DNA of 64,000 bases from Sarcocystis neurona. Taxonomy: Eukaryota; Apicomplexa; Conoidasida; Eucoccidiorida; Sarcocystidae. Below are positions 13,001 through 25,774 of this stretch, piece after piece. Every line of letters starts with the position of its first letter. The stretch's first letter is position 1. The position numbers were made by a program, and so were the translations under genes. Where the stretch lies: positions 226,272 to 290,271 of the forward strand of contig KL647304.1 in the NCBI GenBank assembly GCA_000727475.1, read 5' to 3'. The notes beneath the pieces are model-generated. The model was given only the letters and a program-made list of their open reading frames with translations, was not told the DNA's origin and ran no database searches.

Positions 13001-16000
13001 GTGAGCAAGGCGGGAATGTGTGTGCCAATTATAGGTCAGAACTTGCACCGGCCGAGCGGCCAAAAATTGTTTCCTTCACCCCCAAAACCAGCTAGACACG
13101 TGAGTTTGGTCATTATCTGGCGACTGGAACTCCCACGCTTGTAGCAGTAAGGTGATTTCCGCCTCGTCCCACATTTTTGTATCGACTTCCTTCCCATAAA
13201 CGGCCCCGGTCGAGAGAGCTAATTATGGACAAGACTGTCATTCTTCTGGTGCCTGTTGTAGGAGCGGCAGCTATCCAGATTTGATGAAACTCACGCTCGG
13301 AACTGAAACGAAGAGGCACAGCGTGGGTCCTAGAAAGCAGATACGTCCCAATGTTAGTGTCCCAGTTGGAACCAAGTGTACACCACTTCATTACAGAAGC
13401 AGAGGGCCACGCAGTTCAACAAAACCGCTGAGGTCCTTAGCTTCTTCACCCCGTCCTTTCAGTAGTTCAGCCATGATCCTAAGCAAAACGGAAAAACCGA
13501 TGAGCTCCCTCGTCCCATTACTCAGTGAATAGCGTATTCTCCTCCGCCATCTACTAACATGATGGCGCCGCCATAAATTCGACTAGTCACAGCCGACACT
13601 CTCCATGAGCTGTAGCCATCTCACTTTTACACCTCCGCACACATTCTTGCAAGACTTTTTTCGTCTCGGGGCAAGAACATGGTGTTTTTAAGCCCTTGTC
13701 ACGACGACGTACGCCTTGGTGGGTCCGCATCCCGGCTTCATCCTTGCCAGACTGCACAACGTCAGCTGTAGGGAATGTCTCTGCTGAACCTTTGGCGATG
13801 TCGAGGCACCTGCTTCTTTGACACGCCTTTATATTTCCCCATGACCTCACACAGGCTGCACAAGACATGTAGACATGTGGTAGGCGACGGCCTGCTGCTG
13901 CCAAGAGGCTCTCCGAGGTTTCATGCGTTGCATGTAGTTATGACTTCTGGCCGCCGTTTTCCACGCCTCTTCCTAGACGCCAACTTCTCTGGCAGGTTCG
14001 AAGAAGCAACTTTATGGTAGAGAGTCCGGTGAGACATGTGCAATCCTTGTTTGTATTCCGCCCAGGGAGGAATGCAATCTCCACTAGTGCCTGAGTTTAC
14101 CGTAGCAGAACAGCTGTGCAGCAATGCAAATGCCCAAGTCGTGTCCTTGTGTACCAAAGGTTAAATCACTGGGATCGAAGTACTGGTTGATGCTAAGGCT
14201 CCAATCTCTCAGCAAAATTGGAATGCAAATGCGAAGGTTTCAACGTCCGGGCGGAGGCAGCTGGCCTGTCGAAATAGAGAACCCTGCATCTCAAAGCTCT
14301 CCAGAGTGAATCAAAAAGCGGCAGGACAATCCAGGAGCACTACATGTACGTACAGCAGAACACTGAGGAATACCGCGCGGATATTACGTGCGAGGAAGCT
14401 TTAGAAAGGCGTCTTGGCGCTTCAGCAAGAAATGCTTTAGGCATTTTCAGTTCCTGAGAAGGGATTTCTATTGTGTTTGTTGCGTACGTAAAGGACGACG
14501 ACAGCTGCCATAGAAGGACTCCTCTGGGAACGAAGTTACATAACGCCACTGTAAACTAACCACACGTTACAAGTGATTGTTGATAACATGTGCTGACATA
14601 AGCAACACGTTCAGGAATGTGTGCGTAAAGTACTTCGTTTTCTCTGTATTATCCTGTGGGTACCCTAACGCGGTAACACTTGACACTCTCTCGTCCTTTA
14701 TGCCGCTTTTCAGGAGTACACCCTTTTACCTACTTCGGCCAAACAAGGGAGGTGGAAAGCTCCTGGAAGATATTTGTTACTCTCTGTCGTCTTTTGTGCC
14801 CGCTTATCACAGGCGCTCTAGCTGGATGTACACCTGTTCAACCATACGCATACCCGTGTACATTCTATACTCTTCGCTTAAGCTTGGTACGTTCACTACG
14901 GCCTTTAGCCCGTAAATCGCCTTTCTTTAAAAGCGTCCACCAAAATATCCTGGAAACTACGTCTTGCTACCGTATCTCTATCTGCAGCATAATGAATGTG
15001 GTATATCGCTTAATCAAGACGGGATCAATCAAGGAGAGTGTTCACCCCAGTCTTAGAAGCCTACTGCATCGCCACTTTCTCTTGGACAAAATCTCACTCG
15101 CGCGTACTAGCGGCGACATCTCATCAGTACAGTCGGGGATAACAACAGGACCGCATAGCCTTTCTGATAAGCAAAATGTGGTACAAAACCTAGCTCTCGC
15201 CGCTTCGAGGTTCCAATTTGAATAAAAAAAAAATTAGGCAGGCTACGTGTACGTTATTGCCATCAATTTTCCCCTGATTCTCTTCGACCGTAGAGACCGG
15301 CAACGTTATACCTAATAATATCCGTCCAGGTGAGAACCTGAAGCTAAACAAATCCTTCATAAGAGGTGGGAGGTAATATTGCAGAACGCAAATGCTCGCA
15401 CTTTCGTTTCCATGGAGGAACAGAGCTGGCATTTGCAGGGTGTGTCACGGCGCACGGTAATGCATATACATGCATAATAGGACACGTCTTGTTGGGCAGC
15501 TATGCTGGTCTCGCCGTGTACGCGAGTTCCGCTGCACAGTGAAGACGACCTGACGATCGTGTTACGCATCAGGAGAAACGTTGTCGTTTGAGACATTACC
15601 TCTTGAAAGTGAAGGCTGACGGTTGTACATCCCCAAGACTGCACGAGAAACAGGGACGCCGGCGCAACTCTACTTTCCTCTTTGACCAGAAAACGGCATT
15701 CAAATGTGGAGGGCTGTTTGCCTTTGTTGTGCTACCGTGATATTTGGTCACTTCCTTCCTAGTATGATGCACCACGTGGATACATAAATTATTCTGTAGT
15801 GCACAGGCACGTCAACCTCAGCGTGTGCGCGTCTCCTTTTGTTTCTGCTGTGTAACCAGTACGTGTTCGTGCATCTACTACAACGTCCCTTAGAGGCATC
15901 CCAGCTCTGTCTTATGCAAATAAAGGGGGGTTGTGTATATATTCTTGTGGTAGTAGGGGCGCGCTTTCTACTCATTCTATCACGCCATTTCCCATTGGTA

Positions 16001-16497
16001 TCTTCCCACAGCCTTGCGTACCTCGGGCAGTGAGCCGCAACTAGTCTTGGAGGCCCACCGTAGCAATATACCGCACTACTGTTCACGTGCCCACAAAGTA
16101 AGGTGTATCATTCCGTCTGCTCTGCGTTGGCTGCTTGGTTAAGGAAACACGCAAGGCTTTGTTGAGAATTGTGCCTGACCACCTCAAACGTAATGACCGG
16201 GTCACTCAACGTGACTTCAGCGTTTCTGAACAAGATGCGCGCCACGGTGCCGCACAATGACGGCGGTGCTTCCAGTTTATCTCCGATTCAGGACGCGTGC
16301 CAAGCGTGCCAGCTTTTTTTTTGATAGAATGTCCCAAACGCGACGACATTCGACAAGTATCAGTTTACACTTCCATTCACCGCAATAGAGACACGTCGTG
16401 GTTTGTCTCTCCCACGCTCTCCCACCTCGACGCTACAAAGCTTACACTAACGTGCACCAATAAACGGCGCCTGATCCCTGCGGGGCCCTCAGATCCC

Positions 16498-16533
16498 GAT
16501 CTGACGGCCTGATTTTTACACGGCCGTCAGATC
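16498..16533. repeat. Inverted repeat, 12-bp perfect stem
   Basis: GATCTGACGGCC (16498-16509) and GGCCGTCAGATC (16522-16533) are exact reverse complements separated by 12 bases. A further partial copy, CAGATCCC, lies just upstream near 16490. No coding context was seen. Confidence 0.7.
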
Positions 16534-17046
16534 CCGCACTGCCTGCCAGGCCCACTAAAGGATATGTTAACTTGTTTCGCCGCACGTCGTGTGTGTGTCC
16601 CACGGGACGGGTGGCAAAGTAACTCGGTTCCTACCGAGTTGATCCCTGGATATGGCAACGCCGAAGCCTTGTCCTGCAGTACAACACTTCGCACAAATTA
16701 TGACAGAACCCTATCGCAGGTTAAACGAAATGGAAATTGTACCGTACGGGATACTCTGTCGAACGGATATTGAACGTAGTCCGTCAGTAAGCTTCAATCC
16801 TGACCGGACGACCTTCCCCCCCATATGAGAGGCTGAAGCCTCATCTTTCGTCGAATCGTCAGTCCTCCAGTAAGCGTCTCGTCTGTCTCTGCACGAGCGG
16901 CACCTTGAAACCTGTTGCGCGCGCCCAGAGATTTCTACTGGGAGCACCAGATGGAAAGGTAGTAGAACTTTATACCGTCGGTTTCCACAATGAACCACGC
17001 ATACATTCGAACCCGCAAACGAATGCCGTAGACTCCATGGTTCCTT

Positions 17047-17083
17047 GTCTGTGTGTGTCTGTGTGTCTGTATGTGTTTTTGTG
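17047..17083. repeat. GT/CTGT-rich microsatellite
   Basis: A short GTCTGTGTGTGT-type run. It is one of only a few simple-sequence tracts in the first 37 kb. A similar (GT)n run lies at 10007-10020. Confidence 0.7.
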
Positions 17084-17237
17084 ACTGTGTCTGTGCCGCA
17101 CTTTTCACGGTGGATCGCTCATTTTTTTTTTCCGAACATGAGCAAGACGTTTCAGCCAGCAGCAACGGTTGTACGCTTTTGATGTCTTCGCCGGTCACTA
17201 TTCGCATCCAGTCCGCTGTAGCGCTTCCCGCCCAGAT

Positions 17238-17268
17238 GTTTACCGCTGAGATTTGATCAGCGGTAAAC
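17238..17268. repeat. Inverted repeat, 12-bp perfect stem followed by a T run
   Basis: GTTTACCGCTGA (17238-17249) pairs exactly with TCAGCGGTAAAC (17257-17268) across a 7-base loop, and five Ts follow. The shape resembles an intrinsic terminator. In a eukaryotic nucleus this would only be relevant to RNA polymerase III or to a structured RNA, and no gene is visible next to it. Confidence 0.65.
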
Positions 17269-20200
17269 TTTTTCACGCGCTCCGACACGATAAGTCTTTA
17301 AAATGACCTTGTCTTCAACGCAGGCTTTTGAGGTGCGCCGGGTCGCTGTGCCGTGTGCGACCGCTAAACGTCTGCAAATTAACCCAAATACTCAACAGTC
17401 ACACAGGTAGACTCTGCGTGAAGTGTCTGGATCACTAAAACACTCGATTTCTCAGCGTGTACGCTTCCTTCCACGTACGAGTCTGAATTCCTTTACATTC
17501 CATACTGAGGTCCAGTGTCAAACGACCAACTGCGTTCCGCACACACCTCGACAAACTCAGAGCGGAGACGGCGAACCGCATCCCAGCGGGGAATCCTTCA
17601 CTCGTGTTGTACTAGCATCTTGCAAATCGTGCAGTGCGTCCAGCGGAGAGGGTGGTACAGTGAACCTGGGGGGGATGTTTGTGCCCAGTACCTTTTTGTC
17701 CGTTCACCGGTGACGTCTGTTGTATGCTCTCAAATCACGTACGCCGTCGGTGCGAAACACGACCAGTGCTGCGTGAAGTTCTAGGTGTTTCTGCCCGTCA
17801 AGGACTCTCCGGAGCCTGCTGCTCCATTTGGTTAACAAGGCTGGCGTCGGCGTCAGTAACTTTAACCACAGCCGGCCTTTTGAAATGCATCGTCCGCTGC
17901 CTCTCAGCCATTGGGCCGCGGATACACGAGTATTGAGGTTCAAGTGTTGAAAGACGACTGTGTCCGTCTTTCCGGAAAACCAACGCAGCATTCTGCTCTG
18001 TTTGAAGGGATGCGACTGTGTCGTCTTGTGAGGTGGAGATTAAAAAATTTCCGTACTCCATGCCTCGTCTCTGAATTGACAATTTTTTTGGGTGGGAGGT
18101 CCATATTGCAGGTCGAACTTTTCACGACGTGCGAACCACAACCAGGTCATTTTCCCTGTAGTGGAGGAGGACCCTGGAACGTATTTGCCTCCACTTTCCC
18201 TGCGTTACCTCATTTACACAGGCCGTCCACAAGATGTGCTTCTAGGCAAGTCATTGCCCCGGAGTCTGCCTGTTCACTCTTCCTCTTTCCATCCGGTCAC
18301 TGCCTAACTTGTCATTCATCTGCGTCGTTGTGCCGGGCTCACAGCATACTGCCCACACCCCGACGCACTTGACACGAGATGAAATGCCGAGAATAGCCGC
18401 AAGGAACGTGACGGGGGCACTGTGGAAGTGGACGGCCTACTGCCTGATTAGTGGCGCTCGGGAGCACGTTTGTGTTCTATGGCATACACTGTTTATAGGT
18501 AGCACATCATCTGGCGCTCCCTGGTGGGATCTCAGGCACCTCCTCGCGGATTGTTGCAAGAGAAAGACTCTGTCGTGTGTTCTCCGGTGGTCGTTTGTCA
18601 CGGATGGTTACTTTCCCACTGCGTGTCGTCGGGATACGCTAGCCGGTGGCGGATGCTGTTGTCGCTCCTATATAGGTGCAGCCGCAGGCGCTTCTGCAGC
18701 GATAGGAGGCTGCTTGAAAAGATCTGTGTCCTTCTCCTCAAAAGCCTCAGTCGCATTCAAGTGCGACTCAGCAGAATACTGTTGAAAAGAGACTGACTTA
18801 CGCTAAGGGCAGACTTCTTGCTTGACGCGTTGACCTGCGCACGTATTGTTTAACGCGGCAGTCTCGAGGCAACGACATGCAGCATCAGTGTCCTCTGAGC
18901 TCTCTCAGAGGCAAAAGAAGTATGTCTAGATGCCTAAACATACAATAATACACCGACACGCTGTACCGCATTGGATTTGCCTCACAGACGTGTTTGCGTC
19001 CTAACTTTCCCAGACGTAAAACGGGTCATCCGTACGTGTACACCCACATGTGTGTATATAGATATTTAGCATGGTAGATAGACAAGTTAAGGCTTCTCTA
19101 TACGTAAATCTATGATAGTCTGCTGCTACTCTGCTGGAACCTTGTCCAACTTTGGACTGAATCTACACATTCATCTTGCCGTAGACCAACGGGTGCTCAG
19201 TTATCGCAACCGTTTAATTTGAGACCAACATAGGGCAGACTCTCGATTCGTGCACCGGAGGGCTGCGCCTCTAGAATCCTCCGTAGACGCTTGTCAGCGT
19301 GCACAACGTGATGTAGAAGGGCGTTCCACGCCTTTTCGCCGCTTTCCGCGGGTCTGCTACTTCAGGCTGCGGACAATGCTCTCGCGCCATGGTCTGCCTA
19401 CCGCGTTGCCCACCCTACTCTCATGCTCAGTGTCTCCAGCTGCCGAGGCTTTCTCTGCATGCCTAGGCAGGATCCCACGGCACGGCAGCCAAATCGTCTT
19501 CTAAGGGCCGAGTCGTCGGTCTTGTCCACTTACTGCATACTGCCTTGGAGACCCCCTACTATTTTAATACATGATAAGATAGTGGAAACACACCCACAAT
19601 GAAACACGCACAACTGTGTGACTGACGCTGTATAGAAGCTGCACAATTCCCCCAAAACCTGCCGTTTAACGGCACAAACTCCCTAGAGTGTAAGCCCAGA
19701 ATCACGCATTCGAGGCGCTAAGCGCGGATTTGAACAGATTCCAGACGAAGTCAGTCACCTGAGAATTGGGTACTCTCCGCGCATTTTTACAAAATAGGCG
19801 GCTGTCACGCTACCAAGCATATTTTTCTCTGGAAAGTTGGCCGGGTGTGCCACGGGTGAAAGCTGGACTTACTTTTGACGTAAACACCTTGTGCTTGCAC
19901 ACACCCGGAATTGTAGTCTACCAAGAGCTCATCCACATGTGCCAGACACGACAGGTTCGACTGTCTCTCCACATTCGAGCAAACAATGGAATCTTCGCAG
20001 CCCTTCACGTACACACGTCGGGTCCCCAAAAGCAGGGAATACTGCATTTGTTGCTGCACCGGAAATCGACAACGCATGCAACAGGAGTACGACGCAGAAT
20101 GACCAGCTTATATGAAGAGTTCCTGGGCCTTGCCTAGATCATCATAGCTACTAACTCCAGTGCGTCTCACACGTCTACGGCCATGATTTGTTTGCCTGCT

Positions 20201-22830
20201 ATCCACCAAGCATCCACAACCTGGCTTCAAACCTAACTGTACTGCTTGTCACCGGCCCCTGCGCTTCGGTGTCAACTGCATGAGCGAGTGGTTAAAAGGG
20301 TCACCAAGCTGTTTGCATCAGCTGTGAGCCTTGTGTGGATCACCACCTGTGAGGCTGAGAAAAAGTTGTGTCAAGGATGCGCGTCCACGTAGACGCTGTC
20401 GCTTCTGCAGCGGGATACAACATGACGCGCAGTAGCACTTTCTCTCTCACCTATAGTAGTAGGAAGGCATCAGTGAACTGCGCAGCCAGTAGTTGTGCCG
20501 AAGTCGACCTCCACCTTCGAATAGTCACGAGCAAGCACACCTGATACGGCAGACCATGCGTTGTGGCCTCGTAAAACGTCGTTCGACAGCTTCTCAGGCT
20601 CCACCCGTTTTTTGCACTTGAATTTTAACATTGTTTTCCATCTCACCGGCCTTCAGGCATAGTATTAGAGTGTGTGTGGAGCCATGTTGTTCCTATATAT
20701 CAGTGTGACTGTTCCTCGATAATCAGGCCCAGTACTCACTCAGGCTACGAAAACCTCCTCTAGTCGTTGCGGTAGGTGTGTGGCTGTACTGCGAATAAAG
20801 TTCTTCTAAAGGGAACGTCACATCACCTCATCCAGAACAGTCCGTAACATATTGTGCCAACATCGTGTAGCACGCTTTAAAACACGTCTGGACTTATTCT
20901 GGTTATCTGCTGTACTCCAAAATGCGACTTGATAAGCGCAGCTCTCATCGACCTCGCTTTTATCTCCGATGACTTTTCCACCGTTCTTCGGTGACAGTAT
21001 TTACGACCCGAGCACACGACCGGACCCCGAGCGAGTGTCTTGCTTCGTTGTAGTCAAGCGCAACGGTCTTGTTCTACAAGGAAGAAGTGTAACGAATTCG
21101 CGCTTTGTCGGTCGAAATGACAGGCACAGCCAATACTTACTTGAGTCCAGTTATTTTGTCCTCTAAATTTCTGAGCGTAAAAAGTCATTCGCGAGAGGCG
21201 CCCATAGGTCGATCTACACCTTTTTCATCGAGAGGGAAGGAAGCGTCTAACAACCGATGTGAGCGAACAACGAGAGACAGAGTAAATATGTTCCTTTTGA
21301 TCCGCCAACGGTGCATCCAAGCACCAGCCTTCACTTCGCGTAAACTTCTGACACGTGACGAAAGACAAAATGCCTACACAGCATCGCCTCGCCTTCTGAT
21401 ATCGATAAGCCCCGAAGGCTCGTTGCAAAATATCCAGCTCGCAGAAACGATACAACCCCTCGGATAATCCACGTAGCTACGTACTGCCGTTGTAGTTCCT
21501 TGCGCTGCTGGCAAACAAGGAAGCTCCGCCAGCAGGTGGCTCTTCTCATGGATTCCAGTACTACGCAAACCTGTGAAACAGTTTTGTTGGCGCTTGCCAC
21601 AGAGACACGATTTAGTAAAGCAGCATGATGAGGCGATCAACCATTCCGGTTCGCCTGTTTGCACGTCCACCGCTCGATCGATAGAATCTCCGACAGTTTG
21701 CCGTGCGTTCCATCGGGACTTCAACATTTTGCAAGTCTTGCTGGCGGTGACGGACGGTGAAATTACTGGTCTTCTACACATTTCCCTGTGAACCATTAAA
21801 GCCAGCCTACGCCCGCTCCGTCGACCTTTGACCAGTACTACGCGTAAACACAAGTGGTAGACACGAGTGTAGAAGGACGAAACACCGACACAGTGGCTCT
21901 CTGTCTGTCCAGGCAGCCTGAGTTTCTTCAGCCGTTCTCCCTCACCCGCGGCCTCACCGTACGCATCTTTTACGAATTCATAAAGTGTGATATCTTAAAA
22001 ATAGCCAAGTCGCCGAGTTGACCTCCATGCGTCTGTGTAGCTGGTACAGCACTTTGAAGAATTTCTTAGTACCTCTACTCTTCGCATCCTTCCATCCGCT
22101 CACATATTCTGCCATTTTGTACCTCGTGATCGATTTGAACACACAGGCCAATGTGACAAGACAACCCCGTTCAATCTGTGAAAAATGTCTTGCGAATGTG
22201 ATGTTTGTGGCGTCGTCTTTGTCGCCTGAGCTCTGCGCCTCCTTGTTGTACATGCACATCCACCTTTTCCTCAAGAAGAAAAAAAGAAATGCTTCTAGGA
22301 TCTGTCTCTTGCCCTTTTTTGTCGAATTCGCGTTTCCCCAGCACTGCTGCTTATTGCTTATCTATGTACTGTCCCGCTTCAGGAGTCGCCTGCAGTCTGG
22401 ACAACGATCCTTTCCTACAGCGCTTCCGCTGGATTTGAGTGCGTAGGCAGTTCTCTTACACAGGTGACGCATGGTAAATCAACACAGAGCTAGATGTGTC
22501 GAAGCGGTGAGGGCACACACGCTGTTGATTTGTAGTATGCTTGCAGACGGGATGCCACACTGTGGGCCCTACTTTGCTTTAACCGTGGCAGATTCCTTGG
22601 CGATGACCTGGGAATACACTGCGAGTAAACAAAAGTTTTCTCCTTGTGTGAATGAGGGTGAGCAGCGATTCCGATAGTAAACACATACACTTGACAGTTA
22701 AAATCTACGTGCACAGTAAAAAAACCCTTACAATCCTTGTCAGAAGTTGTTGCCCTCCGCTCAAGCAGAGTCGGAAGCCCTTCATTTGCGAGCGGCGAAA
22801 AAGTGGCGTCTCCAGTAAGTATTTGACTTT

Positions 22831-22852
22831 GTTGTTGTTGTTGTTGTTGTTG
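22831..22852. repeat. (GTT)n microsatellite
   Basis: About seven uninterrupted GTT units. On the minus strand this reads AAC/CAA. It is the only trinucleotide run seen in the repeat-poor region, and it is GTT, not the CAG/CTG type that dominates after 39 kb. Confidence 0.85.
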
Positions 22853-25502
22853 TCTTATATAGACGTAGCGGCCATAATATCATACTAGCGACCCGGGTAA
22901 GCTCAGCACCACTTCAGGGTCACAGCGGTTAGGCTGTTTTTGCGCAAGAGTGTTAAGCGCTTTTCGGCCCGTGGTTCGTCGAATATGAGGCTGCGCGTCG
23001 GCAGCGGAAGGCGAACAGTATTTCCCACGGAGGTGCGTTATCAGCGGGTTCAACCGCGTAGTTCTTTATCGGCATCAGGTCAGCACGGATTCGGGTACTG
23101 ATGCTGCTTTGCCGCACTCGAACGCCATGGTCCGGGAGGGCTACTACCATCGGCGAACGTCCCGCTAGGCACCGTCATGCTCGTGCTCTTGTCCCTCCTA
23201 AACAGAGGATGGGGACAAATCTTTGAGCATTACTGACCCTTATCACAGCCTCCGGTGTTGCCTATGGAAAGTTTAATACGCAGGAGGATATCACGAGTAT
23301 GTTCCCCTTCAAGAGCTGGCTGATTTTTCTGGGTGCGGTTGAGCAGGGTGACAGTCCGACTACCGTTGCACAGCTCAAGAATCTCCCACCTTCCGCAGGA
23401 TATAGGTTTTGTGGAAATAGCACAAAACACGAGACTTGAAATCGCATGCATTGCCTTTTCCAGAGGTGCAGTGGCGCGTCCTCTGTGCCTGGCTGACGTG
23501 TGACAAAGTTCTGCACGACCACTTATCGTCGTCGTTCATTCTTGTTGTATCAGGAAGGTTCTTCGTCCAGCGTGCATCAACGCTCCATTGCGTTTCACGC
23601 GCTTGCGAGTCGTCAGAAGGATTCCTCTCAGGATTCCCAATATTCCCTCTGACCCAAAGTATTCCCCCGTATAGAATAGTACCTGCACGCCATGTACTAC
23701 CACGCGTGGAGGTCTCGTCCCACGCGCCCGCGTGCACTCGCGGTACTAAAAAACCCTAATCCACTTCTAAAGCCAGATGGCCACGATACAGTGTGCCCGT
23801 CTGGCTGAGTGACTGTTTGCTCCTGCAGTCCGTTGGGGCATGGATGACACTAACATTTTGATGCTTTTTTAACAGTCCTGGCAGTATCTGGCCCGCTGCT
23901 GTCCACACTGGGTGGGCTCGCGTAGCATTTTACTATTCTGTCTTTCTTTTGAAAAAGCGTACTGGGGTCGGACTTACAGAGTGTCTCACCACAATCGTGT
24001 TTTTTCCGAGCGAGTGACGGCCAGTCCCGATAGTTCCGATCCACGCACTCACAACTCGTCGCCACCGTGCGCAACCACGCGCAGTCCAGTCGAAACTCGC
24101 TCGGCAAGTTAGGCAATATCGGGAAGAATGAAAAGCCGGATGCACAGCAAGACAGATCAGCCCAGCGCCCTTTTCGAGAACAGCCGCTATCACCCTGCAG
24201 TCCCGTAGAGTCAACACCACTCGTGAGGACTTCGGAGTGTGGCAACAAAACGTGCGCTGCGTGTCAGTCAGTTCGAACAGTTCGCACGTCGTATACGCGT
24301 ATAGATTAAAGCTGTTCTACATAAGCATCCTCTCTGTGAGGTGTGTCGTGCACCCGCAAGCCGGCCGTGCTGCACACACAAGTAGCTTGGCCGTAGACGT
24401 CCAAACCTCTCTGGAACGTGCAGTCGCCGTCCGCAAACATCACAAAGTCTCCAACGTGCTTAACACACACTTCTTCACATGGGAACATGTGACTGTCATG
24501 TCACTGGTGATAACCTGCGAACGAAATGTCCTCATTAAAATAAGCTCTTGAAGAGGAGCACCAAAATTCAGCCTGCGTACCCTCACGTTGGTACAGCCTT
24601 TGCGCTTACTGTTCCGCTGCAGAATGTCGCCTCCGAGAATGTCTACATGTAAAAAGCTGCCTGGGCAGGCATATTGTTCCGGTGATGTTGACGAAATATT
24701 ACAGTGTCTCTTTAATTGGTTGACGACGCTGCTGCCACATTCTCTCTGCAGCAGGTTGGGCTTTGCTGCCATTCGAAGCTGGAATTATTAGCAGAGCACA
24801 GGGATCCTCTGCTGAGAAAAACGGCCGCGTCTTGTGACTCGTGCAAACCGGAGTTTCTTCCGTCTAATTTTGGACTTGTCTATGCTCTGCAAACGCACGC
24901 ACTCAACTCGGAGAGCTTCACACCGAAAGGTGCCAGATGAGATTCTGCGTCCGCACGGGCTAACGCCTGGTCGTAGCTGTGATAAAGACAAAGTTGTCAC
25001 GCACCGTCGGTGTCGCTGTGCTGCTGCCCATACAAGTTCATACGGTCCAGCGCCGCCTTCTCTACCATCAGTTCGCATCTTTGTAGTTAAGCTTGAATTT
25101 AAAGCAACGCCACAAAGCAGCTTGGTGCGTACAGGGTTCAACGAACCATGAAATTCCAAACCGGGAACTCGTTGATGTCTGCGATGGACTGGCGTTACTT
25201 GGGTCCCTGCTTTCAAAGCAAGTTTTAACGTGGTCCAGATGTAAACATCCAGTTATCGCCCACAGCAATGAGGTCTTCACTGGACTCAACCTCATTCGGC
25301 AAAGGCGACTACCGGCCGCACGACGGTTGGCTCTGACCAGGTGTCCAGCCTCTATAGTAGGAGAGGGTTTCCTGTTTACCTGGTCACTTGTGCAGTTTCT
25401 ATCCAACAAGTGATGTCGTTGCCTTCGTGACAGTCTGCACGCCCTATATGGTGCAGTGACACAGCGAGGTTACGGCGTACCCTCCGTAAGTCTTTCTCTG
25501 AT

Positions 25503-25774
25503 GCACTCAAAGAAGTCGAAAGAACACGCAGCACATCTTCATTCGGCGGCCTCTCTCGAGCGCCTCTACGCAGGCATCCTCCTTCTGCCTGTGCACTCAA
25601 ACCGACGAAAAGGAAGTGCACCGCATACTTATCCTGCGGCGTGCTTTCGGCACCACTACACAGGTGTCCTAATTTTGCGTGGTGTACTCAAGCCGACGAA
25701 GTTAACGCGCAACACCTCTTCGTTCTGAGCCACGTTTTCAGCGTCACTACACAGGCAGCCTACTTCTGCGGGCT
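25503..25774. repeat. Diverged tandem repeat, about 90-bp unit, three copies
   Basis: Copies start at about 25503, 25593 and 25684 with G(C/T)ACTCAA(A/G), then CCGACGAA, and each carries a CACTACACAGG-like block about two thirds of the way along. The period is about 90 bp. A plus-strand frame (25456-25728) is open through two and a half units, so the translated sequence repeats every 30 residues (HSKKSKEHA..., HSNRRKGSA..., LKPTKLTR...). That frame has no recognised domain and may be fortuitous. Confidence 0.7.

Noticed and set aside
14680..15225. 181-codon plus-strand frame, the longest in the gene-free region
   Set aside because: Its length is within chance expectation for 37 kb, and it has no recognisable domain or conserved motif.
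22018..22446. 142-codon plus-strand frame with two hydrophobic stretches
   Set aside because: Could suggest a membrane protein, but length and context do not exceed chance.
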